64,000 nt of DNA from a beta proteobacterium AAP51 (GTDB lineage Bacteria; Pseudomonadota; Gammaproteobacteria; Burkholderiales; Burkholderiaceae_C), in NCBI GenBank assembly GCA_001295905.1, contig LJHT01000012.1:78611-142610 (forward strand). Reading direction: 5' to 3'. Of the stretch, positions 17,141 through 25,397 are shown piece after piece (within the stretch, counting starts at the first letter, position 1; each line of letters starts with the position of its first letter). Both the position numbers and the translations under genes were made by a program. The notes beneath the pieces were generated by a model. That model did no database searches. It worked only from the letters and a program-made list of their open reading frames with translations, and was not told where the DNA came from.

Positions 17141-17770
17141 TCAGCTTCGCCGCAGGCCAGGCCGGGGCGCGCCCGCGTCGGCCCAGCCGGGGCCATCGAA
17201 CCACGGCCCCCCGGTCAGTGCATCGCGCAGCATGGGCAGCGCGTCCAGGCCCCAGAACAAGCGGCCTTCGTGCTCGATGGTGGGCACGCCGAAGATGCCG
17301 GCCGCCGCCGCGGCCTCGGTGTTGTGGCGCAGCTCGGCCTTCACCTCGGCGCTGGCGGGGTCGCGCGCGGGCGCGAGCTGATCGGTCAGCGCGGCCAGGC
17401 GCGCGGGTTCGTTGGCATCGGCCCCGTCGCCCACCCAGACATGGCGGAACAGCGCCTCCACCACGCGCCGGTTGGGCCCGCAGGCCAAGGCCAGGCGCTG
17501 CAGCGCCAGCGGGTTGAAGGGGTGCTGCGCCGGGGTCTGCAGCGTGATGCCGTGCTGCGCCGCCAGCCAGTGCACCTGGCGGAAGGTCCACTGGCGCTTG
17601 GGCTCGATCTCGGCCGGGCCCTTCTGCCCATGGTGGGCGAGCAGGCCGCCCAGCAGCAGGGGGCGGTAGCTCACCTCGTGGCTGATGCCTTCCAGCACCT
17701 GCGGCAGGCGCTGGAAGGCCAGCCAGGCGAAAGGCGAGATCACGTCGAAATGGAAGATGAGGTGTTTCAT
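17141..17770 (-). CDS. DsbA-fold protein, 2-hydroxychromene-2-carboxylate isomerase family
   Basis: A 209-residue thioredoxin-fold protein of the HCCA isomerase/DsbA-like group. It opens with FHFDVISPFAWLAFQRLP, where Ser12 takes the place of the DsbA cysteine, and ends with the GIFGVPTIEHEGRLFWGLDALPML block that carries the cis-Pro of the fold. Family members act with glutathione on naphthalene breakdown products, but many homologues have unknown substrates and no aromatic pathway is nearby. Its ATG overlaps the DUF1289 stop (ATGA). Confidence 0.8.
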   Translation of the reverse strand: MKHLIFHFDVISPFAWLAFQRLPQVLEGISHEVSYRPLLLGGLLAHHGQKGPAEIEPKRQWTFRQVHWLAAQHGITLQTPAQHPFNPLALQRLALACGPNRRVVEALFRHVWVGDGADANEPARLAALTDQLAPARDPASAEVKAELRHNTEAAAAAGIFGVPTIEHEGRLFWGLDALPMLRDALTGGPWFDGPGWADAGAPRPGLRRS

Positions 17771-18018
17771 GGCGTGCGGCCGCGTGGTGGCCGGGGTGTG
17801 GGCAGGGTGCGGCCTGCGGCCAGCCATTGCTCGCGCCGCTGCGGCAGCTGCGCCAGCACGGCATGGCGGCGGGGGTTGTCCAGCGAGGACCAGCGTGCAA
17901 TCTCGTCCAGCGTGCGCAGGCAGCCCAGGCACAGGCCGGTGGCGGCATCCATCTGGCAGATGTTGATGCAGGGCGAGGCCGCGGGGCCGAGCTCGGGGTT
18001 CGAGGCTGGGTTCGTCAT
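17767..18018 (-). CDS. DUF1289 cysteine-motif protein
   Basis: An 83-residue protein of the DUF1289 family. It carries the typical CINICQMDAATGLCLGCLRT block, four cysteines spaced C-x3-C-x7-C-x2-C, followed by a helical stretch with a WSSL motif. A metal-binding role is suspected for the family, but the function is unknown. Both ends overlap neighbours by 4 bases (ATGA), so it is part of a tightly coupled run mvaB-ybaK-DUF1289-isomerase. Confidence 0.8.
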   Translation of the reverse strand: MTNPASNPELGPAASPCINICQMDAATGLCLGCLRTLDEIARWSSLDNPRRHAVLAQLPQRREQWLAAGRTLPTPRPPRGRTP

Positions 18019-18551
18019 GCCTGCACCACGTCGGCCACGGGCGCGCCGGTCAGGCGCTGCAGTTCGTCGGGCGAAAGCCGGAAGACGCCGTTGGGGTGGC
18101 CTGCGGCGGCCCAGATCTCGTCGAAGCGGAAGAGCTCGCGGTCGATCAGGGTCACCGGCGTCTGGCTGTGCGCCAGCGGTGCCACGCCACCGATGGAAAA
18201 ACCCGTGCGCGCCTTGACGAACTCGGCATCGGCGCGGGCCAGCGCGCCGGTGTGCGCCGCCACGCGCTTTTCATCGACACGGCGGTCGCCCGAGGCCACC
18301 ACCAGCACGGCCACGTCGTCGCTCTTGCGGCGGAAGATCACGCTCTTGGCAATCTGCCCCAGCGTGACACCCAGCGCATCGGCGGCCTCTTGCGAGGTGC
18401 GCGCGGCCACCTCCAGCCAGCGCGGCGCGTGCGGGTGGCCGGCAGCAGCCAGTGCGGCGCTGACGCGCTGGAAACCTTCGGGGCGTTCGGCTGAAACGGC
18501 CAGCCAGGGGCCGATGCCGCCAGAGGCCACGGGAGGCAGCGGCGCGCTCAT
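18015..18551 (-). CDS. YbaK/ProX-type aminoacyl-tRNA deacylase
   Basis: A 178-residue protein of the YbaK/EbsC family, which hydrolyses wrongly charged tRNAs such as Cys- or Ala-tRNA(Pro). Conserved blocks are LGQIAKSVIFR, with the catalytic-pocket Lys, and GFSIGGVAPLAH, the GxxxGGxxP loop. The exact aminoacyl specificity cannot be read. The gene overlaps mvaB upstream and DUF1289 downstream by 4 bases each. Its presence in a leucine-degradation run is probably incidental. Confidence 0.82.
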   Translation of the reverse strand: MSAPLPPVASGGIGPWLAVSAERPEGFQRVSAALAAAGHPHAPRWLEVAARTSQEAADALGVTLGQIAKSVIFRRKSDDVAVLVVASGDRRVDEKRVAAHTGALARADAEFVKARTGFSIGGVAPLAHSQTPVTLIDRELFRFDEIWAAAGHPNGVFRLSPDELQRLTGAPVADVVQA

Positions 18552-19468
18552 GACAGGGCGGCGGCGTGGCCGCGCCGGCTCAGCAGCGCGCGGCCCGCGC
18601 GCGAGGCCGACGGCCGGCCGAGCACGCTGCTGATGTAGGCGCCTGCATCCACCAGCGCTTCAAGATCGTGCCCGGTGGCGATGCCCATGCCCTGCAGCAT
18701 GAACACCACGTCTTCGGTGGCCACGTTGCCGGTGGCGCCACGGGCGTACGGGCAGCCGCCCAGGCCGGCGATGCTGGTGTCGAAGACATGCACGCCCAGC
18801 TGCAGGCTGGCCCCGATGTTGGCCAGGGCCTGGCCGTAGGTGTCGTGGAAGTGCCCGCTCACCTCGTGCAAGGGGTAGTGTTTCAGCGCCCGCTCCAGCG
18901 CCGCCTGCACACGCCGGGGCGTGCCCACGCCGATGGTGTCGGCCACGCCGCAATGGTCCACGCCGATGGCCTTCATCAGCCGCACCACGCGTTCCACCTC
19001 ATCGGGCGAGACCTCGCCCTGGTAGGGGCAGCCCAGGGCGCAGGAAATGGCTGCGCGCACCTTCAGCCCGGCGGCCTGCGCAGCCGCCACCACGGGGCGG
19101 AAGCGCTCGATGCTTTCCTCGATGCTGCAGTTGATGTTCTTCTGGCTGAAGGCTTCGCTGGCGGCGCCGAACACCACCACCTCGTGCGGGCGGGTGGGCA
19201 GCGCGGCTTCCAGGCCCCTCATGTTGGGCGTGAGCACCGAATAACGCACGCCCGGCTGGCGCTGCAGGCCGGCCATCACCTCGGTGTTGTCGGCCATCTG
19301 CGGCACCCACCTCGGGCTGACGAAGCTGGTCACCTCGATCTCGCGGCAGCCTGCCGCCTGCAGGCGGTGCACGAGCTCGACCTTCTGCGCGGCAGATACA
19401 GGCGCGGCCTCGTTCTGCAGCCCGTCGCGAGGGCCCACTTCAACGAGCGTGACGGTGGTGGGGATCAT
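18548..19468 (-). CDS. mvaB: Hydroxymethylglutaryl-CoA lyase
   Basis: A 306-residue HMG-CoA lyase, the last step of leucine breakdown, splitting HMG-CoA into acetyl-CoA and acetoacetate. Seen are VEVGPRDGLQNE with the metal Asp, the SGHFHDTYGQALANI metal-His block, and the family signature AGLGGCPYARGATGNVATED with the catalytic Cys. The start at 19468 has a GAGGA box about 9 bases upstream. A plus-strand gene lies between it and liuD, so it probably has its own promoter. Confidence 0.93.
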   Translation of the reverse strand: MIPTTVTLVEVGPRDGLQNEAAPVSAAQKVELVHRLQAAGCREIEVTSFVSPRWVPQMADNTEVMAGLQRQPGVRYSVLTPNMRGLEAALPTRPHEVVVFGAASEAFSQKNINCSIEESIERFRPVVAAAQAAGLKVRAAISCALGCPYQGEVSPDEVERVVRLMKAIGVDHCGVADTIGVGTPRRVQAALERALKHYPLHEVSGHFHDTYGQALANIGASLQLGVHVFDTSIAGLGGCPYARGATGNVATEDVVFMLQGMGIATGHDLEALVDAGAYISSVLGRPSASRAGRALLSRRGHAAALS

Positions 19469-19569
19469 GGACAGGTTTCCTCGGTAAACCCAGTTTGACC
19501 GCGCCCGGCAGATTCGGCCCAAGTGGGGATGGCAAGACCACGTTCGGCAGCGCACACTGCGCGCAAACC

Positions 19570-19983
19570 ATGAACACCCGTCGTTGCACGAAAATCGCCG
19601 CCCGCATGAACGCCCTGCTGGTGCAGGCGCTGGGCCAGGGCATCGACCCCGCCCGCATGCTGAACGAGCCGCTCTACGCCCGCGACGTGCTGCTGGTCTG
19701 CGACGCCCTGCACGGCACCGACCTGCCCGAGCTGGCGCGCCTGTTCCGCCAGGCCCAGGCAGCGGCCGAAACCGGGCATGAAGAGCGCCAGGGCCCGCCC
19801 TCGGGCTTCAGCCCCTCGCGCTTCCTGAACTCGATCTTCGGGCCCAGCACCAGCAGCCCCGCCAGCACGCTGGACGGGCCTGGCCCGGCCCTTCGAACGG
19901 CCGAAACGGCCGAGACGACCGAAACCACCGAAACGACAAAACGGCCCGGCTGGCTGGCGCGCCTGCGCGACAGCGGCAAGTAG
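19570..19983 (+). CDS. Hypothetical protein with Thr/Glu-repeat linker
   Basis: A 137-residue protein that I do not recognise. The first 75 residues look helical (MNALLVQALGQGIDPARML, LLVCDALHGTDLPELARLF), and there is then a Ser/Pro-rich linker. A low-complexity TAETAETTETTETTK stretch comes from a degenerate ACCGAAACG-like DNA repeat at about 19905-19945, and the end is basic (RPGWLARLRDSGK). No ribosome site distinguishes the ATG at 19570 from the one at 19606. It lies antisense between mvaB and liuD and splits what is often a continuous liu operon. Confidence 0.55.
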   Translation: MNTRRCTKIAARMNALLVQALGQGIDPARMLNEPLYARDVLLVCDALHGTDLPELARLFRQAQAAAETGHEERQGPPSGFSPSRFLNSIFGPSTSSPASTLDGPGPALRTAETAETTETTETTKRPGWLARLRDSGK

Positions 19984-19997
19984 CGGCATCACGGGCT

Positions 19998-22040
19998 TCA
20001 TGCCGCGCCGGCTGCCGGCCGGAGCAGGCGCAGCAGCTCGCCACCTTCGGCCACCTGGTCGCCCACGGCATAGAGCAGTTCTTCCACCACGCCTTCGTGC
20101 GGAGCCGCGATGGTGTGCTCCATCTTCATGGCTTCCATCACCGCCAGGGCCTGGCCGCGCTGCACGGTGTCGCCGGGGCGCGCCAGATAGCTCACCACCT
20201 TGCCGGGCATGGGCGCCGTCAGGCGGCCTTCGGCGGCCGCGCCATCACCGGCATGGGCCAGCGGGTCGTGGTCGGCCACCAGCGCGCTGCCCTGGGGCGT
20301 GAAGACGGCGTAGCGCTCGCCGTGGCGGTAGACGTGGGCCGTGTGGCGCTGGCCGCCCAACAGCAGCTCGAAGTGGTGCGGGCCCAGCGTGCGGGCCTGG
20401 AAGGGCAGGCTTGCGGCCGTGCCCACACGCAGTTGCACGGCGCCGTCGTGGCGGCGCTCGATGCGCAGCGGCACGGCGGCGCCGGCCAGCTCGAGGTGCA
20501 GCACGCGCACGGCGCCGCCGTGCAAGCGCCAGCCGTCGCGGCGCGACCAGGGGTCGGCCCCTTCCAGCGCCGCTTCTTCGGCCAGCACCTGCGCGGCCAC
20601 GGCCGCGGCCGCCACCTCGGCCGGCAGGGCCGGCGCTTCGAACAAGGCCGCACGCTCGCGCTGGATGAGCGCGGTGTCGAGGTCGGCCGTGGCGAAGGCA
20701 TGGCTGCCCACCACGCGGCGCAGGAAGGCCACGTTGGTGGTCGGGCCCAGCAGGTGGGTGTGCTGCAGCGCCGCGTCCAGCCGCGCCAGCGCCTGGGCCC
20801 GCGTCTGGCCCCAGACGATGAGCTTGGCGATCATGCTGTCGTAGTGGGGGCTGATGGCGTCGCCTTCGCGGATGCCGCTGTCCACGCGCGCCAGCGCACC
20901 TTCTTCCGCGCCCTGCCCCGGGCTGCGCATGAAGGCCACGTGCGGCGGCCAGCGCAGCACCTGCAGCGTGCCGGTGGCGGGCAGGAAATCGGCGTCGGGG
21001 TTCTCGGCGCAGATGCGCGCCTCGATGGCGTGCCCGCGCAGTTGCACCTGGTCTTGCGTCAAGGGCAGCGGCTCGCCGCTGGCCACGCGCAGCTGCCACT
21101 CCACGAGGTCCAGGCCCGTCACGGCTTCGGTGACGGGGTGCTCGACCTGCAGCCGCGTGTTCATCTCCATGAAATAGGCGCGGATGTCGCCGTCGTCCAG
21201 CTCTTCGGCCACGAATTCCACCGTGCCCGCGCCCACGTAACCCACCGCCTTCGCGGCGGCCACGGCGGCGGCGCCCATCTCGGCGCGGCGTGCGGCGCTC
21301 AGGCCCGGCGCCGGGCTTTCTTCCAGCACCTTCTGGTGGCGGCGCTGCACCGAACAATCACGCTCGCCGAGGTGGATGACGTGGCCCTGCATGTCGCCGA
21401 AGACCTGGATCTCGATGTGCCGCGGCCGCAGCACGTAACGCTCGACCAGCACGTGCGCGTTGCCGAAGCTGGCCTGGGCCTCGCGCTGGCAGCTGGCGAG
21501 AGCCGCTTCGAAGTCTTCGGGCCGGTCGACGCGCCGCATGCCCTTGCCGCCGCCGCCCGCGCTGGCCTTGATGAGCACCGGGTAGCCGATGCGCGCGGCC
21601 TGCTCGGCCAGGAAGGCGGGCTCGTTGTTGCTGCCGTGGTAGCCGGGCACCAGCGGCACGCCGGCCTTTTCCATCAGCGCCTTGGCCGCGCTCTTGCTGC
21701 CCATGGCGGCAATGGCGCTGGCCGGCGGGCCGATGAAGACCAGGCCCGCCGCCGCGCAGGCCTGCGCGAAGTCTTCGTTCTCGCTGAGGAAACCGTAGCC
21801 GGGGTGGATGGCTTGCGCGCCGGTGGCCAGCGCGGCGTCGATGATGCGCTGCCACTGCAGGTAGCTGTCGCGCGGGGCATTGCCGCCCACGTGCACGGCT
21901 TCGTCGCAGGCCTGCACATGGCGCGCGTTCGCGTCGGCGTCGCTGTACACGGCCACGGTGCGCACGCCCAGGCGCTGCGCGGTGGCCGCCACGCGGCAGG
22001 CGATCTCGCCGCGGTTGGCAATCAATATCTTCTTGAACAT
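19998..22040 (-). CDS. liuD: Methylcrotonyl-CoA carboxylase, biotin-carrying alpha subunit
   Basis: A 680-residue biotin-dependent carboxylase alpha chain. The biotin carboxylase part runs from KKILIANRGEIACRV through the ATP-grasp loop KASAGGGGKGMRRV to EMNTRLQVEHPVTE. A BT-type linker follows, and the biotinyl domain near the end holds the AMKM site. Its location with the beta subunit, methylglutaconyl-CoA hydratase and HMG-CoA lyase identifies it as the leucine-pathway enzyme rather than a propionyl- or geranyl-CoA carboxylase. DUF4126 and liuC precede it on the same strand. Confidence 0.9.
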   Translation of the reverse strand: MFKKILIANRGEIACRVAATAQRLGVRTVAVYSDADANARHVQACDEAVHVGGNAPRDSYLQWQRIIDAALATGAQAIHPGYGFLSENEDFAQACAAAGLVFIGPPASAIAAMGSKSAAKALMEKAGVPLVPGYHGSNNEPAFLAEQAARIGYPVLIKASAGGGGKGMRRVDRPEDFEAALASCQREAQASFGNAHVLVERYVLRPRHIEIQVFGDMQGHVIHLGERDCSVQRRHQKVLEESPAPGLSAARRAEMGAAAVAAAKAVGYVGAGTVEFVAEELDDGDIRAYFMEMNTRLQVEHPVTEAVTGLDLVEWQLRVASGEPLPLTQDQVQLRGHAIEARICAENPDADFLPATGTLQVLRWPPHVAFMRSPGQGAEEGALARVDSGIREGDAISPHYDSMIAKLIVWGQTRAQALARLDAALQHTHLLGPTTNVAFLRRVVGSHAFATADLDTALIQRERAALFEAPALPAEVAAAAVAAQVLAEEAALEGADPWSRRDGWRLHGGAVRVLHLELAGAAVPLRIERRHDGAVQLRVGTAASLPFQARTLGPHHFELLLGGQRHTAHVYRHGERYAVFTPQGSALVADHDPLAHAGDGAAAEGRLTAPMPGKVVSYLARPGDTVQRGQALAVMEAMKMEHTIAAPHEGVVEELLYAVGDQVAEGGELLRLLRPAAGAA

Positions 22041-22066
22041 CGAGAGGCTTTCCGGGCGGAGTGAAC

Positions 22067-22693
22067 TCAGGCCGCAGCGGGCCGGGCAGGCAGGAAGCGC
22101 CGCAACAGGGCACGCAGGAACTTGAACAGCACGGCGATCAGCACCACCGCCAGCGCGGCGGACAGGGCCAGCGCCGCCAGCGCCCACAGCGGGTGCGTCC
22201 AGGCCAGCCACAGCAGGGCCGGCACGGCAGCGTCACCCGCGAGTGACAGGCCCAGGTTGGAAAACGGTTCGGGGCTGGTGTTGGCCGCCGCGCGTGTGGT
22301 GGCCTTGGCCGCGTGCGCGGTGGCCGCCAGCGTGCCGCCGGCCAGCGCGGCCACCAGGGCCCAGGCCTGGTTCCACTCGGGGCCCAGGCCCGCGAAGACA
22401 CCGGCGGCCAGCGCCGCGCCGGCGGGAATGCGGATGAAGGTGTGCAGCGCGTCCCACAGCGTGTCCACGCCCGGCACCTTGTCGGCCACGAACTCCACCG
22501 TCACCATCAGCGCGCTGGCACCCAGCACCAGCGGGTGCTGCAGCAGCTGCAGGCCCGGCGGCAAGGGCACCCAGCCCATGAAGCCGGCCGCCCCGGTGAG
22601 AAAGACCACGGCATAGAGGCGCATGCCGCTGGCCCAGCCCAGGGCCGCGGCCAGCGCCAGCAGGTGCGTGAGGTCGAGGGCTGCGGTGTTCAT
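22067..22693 (-). CDS. DUF4126 membrane protein
   Basis: A 208-residue polytopic membrane protein of the DUF4126 family with about five hydrophobic segments and a basic C-terminus (LKFLRALLRRFLPAR). Conserved-looking parts are ASGMRLYAVVFLTG and FVADKVPGVDTLWD. Function is unknown. It is placed within the carboxylase operon, 17 bases after liuC and 26 before liuD, so it is co-expressed with leucine breakdown. A role in that pathway, for example membrane or lipid related, is only a guess. Confidence 0.8.
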   Translation of the reverse strand: MNTAALDLTHLLALAAALGWASGMRLYAVVFLTGAAGFMGWVPLPPGLQLLQHPLVLGASALMVTVEFVADKVPGVDTLWDALHTFIRIPAGAALAAGVFAGLGPEWNQAWALVAALAGGTLAATAHAAKATTRAAANTSPEPFSNLGLSLAGDAAVPALLWLAWTHPLWALAALALSAALAVVLIAVLFKFLRALLRRFLPARPAAA

Positions 22694-22710
22694 GGGGCAG
22701 TCGGGGCGGC

Positions 22711-23493
22711 TCAGCGCCAGGCAGGGTCACGCTTGTGCAGGAAGGCCTGCACGCCCTCGCGCCCTTCCGCGCTGGCGCGGATGTCGGCAATGCGGCGCGC
22801 GGTGTCGTCGCGCAGCGCGGCATCGATGGGCCGGCCGGCCACGTCCTTCACCAGCTGCTTGCAGGCGCGCACGGCCGCCGGGCCGTTGGCCACCAGCGCG
22901 GCCACGGTCTCGGCCACGGCGCCGTCCAGCGCCTCGGCCGGCAGCACCTCGTGCACAAAGCCCAGCGCCAGCGCACGCTGCGCGCTGAAGCGTTCGGCGG
23001 TGGTGAAGTAGCGCCGCGAGGCCTGCTCTCCCAGCGCCTTCACCACATAGGGGCCGATGGTGGCCGGCAGCAGGCCGAGCTTCGCTTCGCTGAGGCAGAA
23101 GTGCACGCCTTCCGCAGCCAGCAGCACGTCGCACACCGCCGCCAGGCCCACGCCCCCGGCGTAGCAGTCGCCGTGGATGCGGCCCACCACGGGCACCGGG
23201 CAGCGGTAGATCGTCCACAGCATCTCGGCCAGCGCGCTGGCGTCGGCATGGTTCTGCGCCCAGCTGTAGTCGGCCATGGCGCGCATCCACGAGAGGTCGG
23301 CCCCCGCGCAGAAGGCCTTGCCGTGGCCGCCCAGCACGATGGCGCGCAGTTCGGCATCCGCGCCCAGGGTGCGGAAGGCTGCCGTCAACTCGGCAATGAC
23401 GCCGTCGTTGAAGGCGTTGCGCACTTCGGGCCGGTTCAGCCAGACCTCGGCCACGTGGGCCGAAGGGCGGCGGATGTCGAGCGTGCCACTCAT
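22711..23493 (-). CDS. liuC: Methylglutaconyl-CoA hydratase (crotonase family)
   Basis: A 260-residue enoyl-CoA hydratase/isomerase family protein. It has the LNRPEVRNAFND substrate block, the GKAFCAGADLSWM oxyanion-hole loop, and GDCYAGGVGLAAVCDVLLA with the second oxyanion residues. Between the two methylcrotonyl-CoA carboxylase subunits, it should hydrate 3-methylglutaconyl-CoA to HMG-CoA. I chose the ATG at 23493; a GTG at 23502 is also in frame. There is no Shine-Dalgarno. Instead the stop of a repeat-encoded mini-ORF overlaps this ATG (ATGA), suggesting coupled translation. Confidence 0.88.
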   Translation of the reverse strand: MSGTLDIRRPSAHVAEVWLNRPEVRNAFNDGVIAELTAAFRTLGADAELRAIVLGGHGKAFCAGADLSWMRAMADYSWAQNHADASALAEMLWTIYRCPVPVVGRIHGDCYAGGVGLAAVCDVLLAAEGVHFCLSEAKLGLLPATIGPYVVKALGEQASRRYFTTAERFSAQRALALGFVHEVLPAEALDGAVAETVAALVANGPAAVRACKQLVKDVAGRPIDAALRDDTARRIADIRASAEGREGVQAFLHKRDPAWR

Positions 23494-23600
23494 GGTGTGC
23501 ACCAGCGATCAAGCTTCCCGCCGCGGAACCGGCTCCGCCGGGCCGCAGGCGGACGGCCCCCTCGGGGGGTAGCGAGCGATAGCGCGCTTGGGGGCTTCAT
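23490..23600 (-). CDS. Repeat-encoded 36-codon mini-ORF between liuB and liuC
   Basis: It starts at an ATG one base after the liuB stop and runs through the 93-bp repeat, giving an Arg/Pro-rich peptide with the core [14 protein letters not shown]. It ends at a TGA that overlaps the liuC start codon. The peptide is homologous to the leader of the ActP-like symporter. Whether the peptide has a function or the ORF only passes ribosomes from liuB to liuC is unknown. Confidence 0.35.
   Translation of the reverse strand: MKPPSALSLATPRGGRPPAARRSRFRGGKLDRWCTP
23508..23600 (-). repeat. 93-bp ORF-carrying dispersed repeat, copy 2
   Basis: Ungapped match to 16040-16132. Relative to copy 1 there are six substitutions, three of them silent in the ATG frame. 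It fills the liuB-liuC gap, in the same orientation as the genes, and starts ATGAAGCCCCC just past the liuB stop. Confidence 0.92.
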
Positions 23601-23601
23601 G

Positions 23602-25227
23602 TCACATGCGGAAAACGCCGAAGCGCGGCGCTTCGGGGATGGGCGCATTCAGGCTCGCGCTCAAGCCCAGCGCCAGTACACGGCGCGTGTCGGCGGGGTC
23701 GATGAGCCCGTCGTCCCAGAGCCGGGCGCTGGCGTAGTACGGGTGCGCCTGCTCTTCGAACTGCTGCAGGATGGGCGCCTTGAAGGCGGCTTCGTCTTCG
23801 GCCGCCCACTGCCCGCCCTTGGCTTCGATGCCATCACGCCGCACCGTGGCCAGCACGCTGGCGGCCTGCTCGCCGCCCATCACGCTGATGCGCGCGTTGG
23901 GCCACATCCACAGGAAGCGCGGGCTGTAGGCGCGGCCGCACATGCCGTAGTTGCCGGCGCCGAAGCTGCCGCCGATGATGACCGTGAACTTCGGCACCGT
24001 GGCCGTGGCCACGGCCGTGACCATCTTCGCGCCGTGCTTGGCGATGCCTTCGTTCTCGGCCTTGCGGCCGACCATGAAGCCGGTGATGTTCTGCAGGAAC
24101 ACGAGCGGAATCCTGCGCTGGCAACACAGCTCGATGAAGTGCGCGCCCTTCTGCGCGCTTTCACCGAAGAGGATGCCGTTGTTGGCGACGATGCCCACCG
24201 GCATGCCCTCGATGTGCGCGAAGCCCGTCACCAGCGTGGCGCCGTAGCGCGCCTTGAATTCATCGAACTCGCTGCCGTCGACGATGCGGGCGATGATCTC
24301 GCGCACGTCGAAGGGCTTGCGGCTGGTGAAGCCGCTTTCGTCGGCGGGCATCACGCCGCGCAGCTCGCTCACGTCGAAGGCCGGCGCGCGTGGCGCTCGC
24401 AGGGCCAGCTGCTCGGGCTTGCGCCAGTTCAGGTTGGCTACGCTGGCGCGCGCGATGGCCAGCGCGTGCAGGTCGTTGTCGGCCAGGTGGTCGGCCACGC
24501 CGCTCAGGCGTGTGTGCACGTCGCCGCCGCCCAGGTCTTCGGCGCTCACCACCTCGCCGGTGGCGGCCTTCACCAGCGGCGGGCCGCCCAGGAAGATGGT
24601 GCCCTGGTTCTTCACGATGATGGCTTCGTCGCTCATCGCCGGCACATAGGCGCCGCCGGCGGTGCAGCTGCCCATCACCACGGCGATCTGCGGAATGCCC
24701 AAAGCGCTCATCTGCGCCTGGTTGTAGAAGATGCGGCCGAAGTGGTCGCGGTCGGGGAAGACCTCGTCCTGGTTGGGCAGGTTGGCGCCGCCGCTGTCCA
24801 CCAGGTAAAGGCAGGGCAGGCGGTTCTGCTGCGCCACTTCCTGGGCGCGCAGGTGCTTCTTCACCGTGAGCGGGTAGTAGGTGCCGCCCTTGACGGTGGC
24901 GTCGTTGCAGACGACGAGGCACTCCACCCCGCTCACGCGGCCGATGCCGGTGATGAGCCCAGCCCCCGGCGCGGCGTTGTCGTACACGTTCAGCGCGGCC
25001 AGCGGCGCCAGTTCGAGGAAAGGCGTGTCGGGGTCGAGCAGCATCTCCACGCGGTCGCGCGGCAGCAGCTTGCCGCGCGCGGTGTGCTTGGCGCGTGCCG
25101 CCTCGCCACCGCCCAGGGCGATGCGCGCGAGCTGGGCGCCCAGGTCATCCAGCAGTTGCTGCATCAGCCCGGCGCTGGCCTTGAAGGCCTCGGAGCGTGG
25201 GTTCAGCTTGGACGTGAGAACGGGCAT
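23602..25227 (-). CDS. liuB: Methylcrotonyl-CoA carboxylase, carboxyltransferase beta subunit
   Basis: A 541-residue carboxyltransferase that moves the carboxyl group from biotin to 3-methylcrotonyl-CoA. Motifs include the N-terminal [16 protein letters not shown] block, [33 protein letters not shown] and the C-terminal [16 protein letters not shown] and [16 protein letters not shown], typical of MCC beta rather than propionyl-CoA carboxylase. An AGGAG box lies 5 bases before the ATG. It is the first gene of the liuB-liuC-DUF4126-liuD unit, and a LiuR-type palindrome is centred about 70 bases upstream. Confidence 0.92.
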   Translation of the reverse strand: MPVLTSKLNPRSEAFKASAGLMQQLLDDLGAQLARIALGGGEAARAKHTARGKLLPRDRVEMLLDPDTPFLELAPLAALNVYDNAAPGAGLITGIGRVSGVECLVVCNDATVKGGTYYPLTVKKHLRAQEVAQQNRLPCLYLVDSGGANLPNQDEVFPDRDHFGRIFYNQAQMSALGIPQIAVVMGSCTAGGAYVPAMSDEAIIVKNQGTIFLGGPPLVKAATGEVVSAEDLGGGDVHTRLSGVADHLADNDLHALAIARASVANLNWRKPEQLALRAPRAPAFDVSELRGVMPADESGFTSRKPFDVREIIARIVDGSEFDEFKARYGATLVTGFAHIEGMPVGIVANNGILFGESAQKGAHFIELCCQRRIPLVFLQNITGFMVGRKAENEGIAKHGAKMVTAVATATVPKFTVIIGGSFGAGNYGMCGRAYSPRFLWMWPNARISVMGGEQAASVLATVRRDGIEAKGGQWAAEDEAAFKAPILQQFEEQAHPYYASARLWDDGLIDPADTRRVLALGLSASLNAPIPEAPRFGVFRM

Positions 25228-25289
25228 CGGGTCTCCTGGTGGCCGGCCCGGCGGTCTTCACGGCACTCAGCCCGGCGGCAAGCTTCTGG

Positions 25290-25305
25290 TTGACGTTAAC
25301 GTCAA
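25290..25305. promoter_or_regulatory. LiuR-type operator upstream of liuB
   Basis: TTGACGTTAACGTCAA is a perfect 16-bp palindrome, about 63 bases before the liuB ATG. It matches two overlapping sites in front of liuR at 56.03 kb at 14 of 16 positions each. MerR-type LiuR regulators bind sequences of this kind ahead of branched-chain amino acid catabolic genes. The divergent membrane-protein gene at 25398 could share it. Confidence 0.8.
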
Positions 25306-25397
25306 TCGCATTTCATTCTAGGCCGGCGATGTTGCGCCACCCGTTTGCGCCACCCCTTCGCGCCAGGGCATCGGGGCCGGCCCGCTACGATGCCCGC

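Noticed and set aside
20097..22064. A 655-codon plus-strand frame opposite liuD
   Set aside because: Antisense to a biotin carboxylase with intact motifs; no ribosome site and no recognisable domain.
22735..25293. An 852-codon plus-strand open frame opposite liuB and liuC
   Set aside because: Same reason: the minus strand holds recognised enzymes and the plus frame shows only composition-driven residues.
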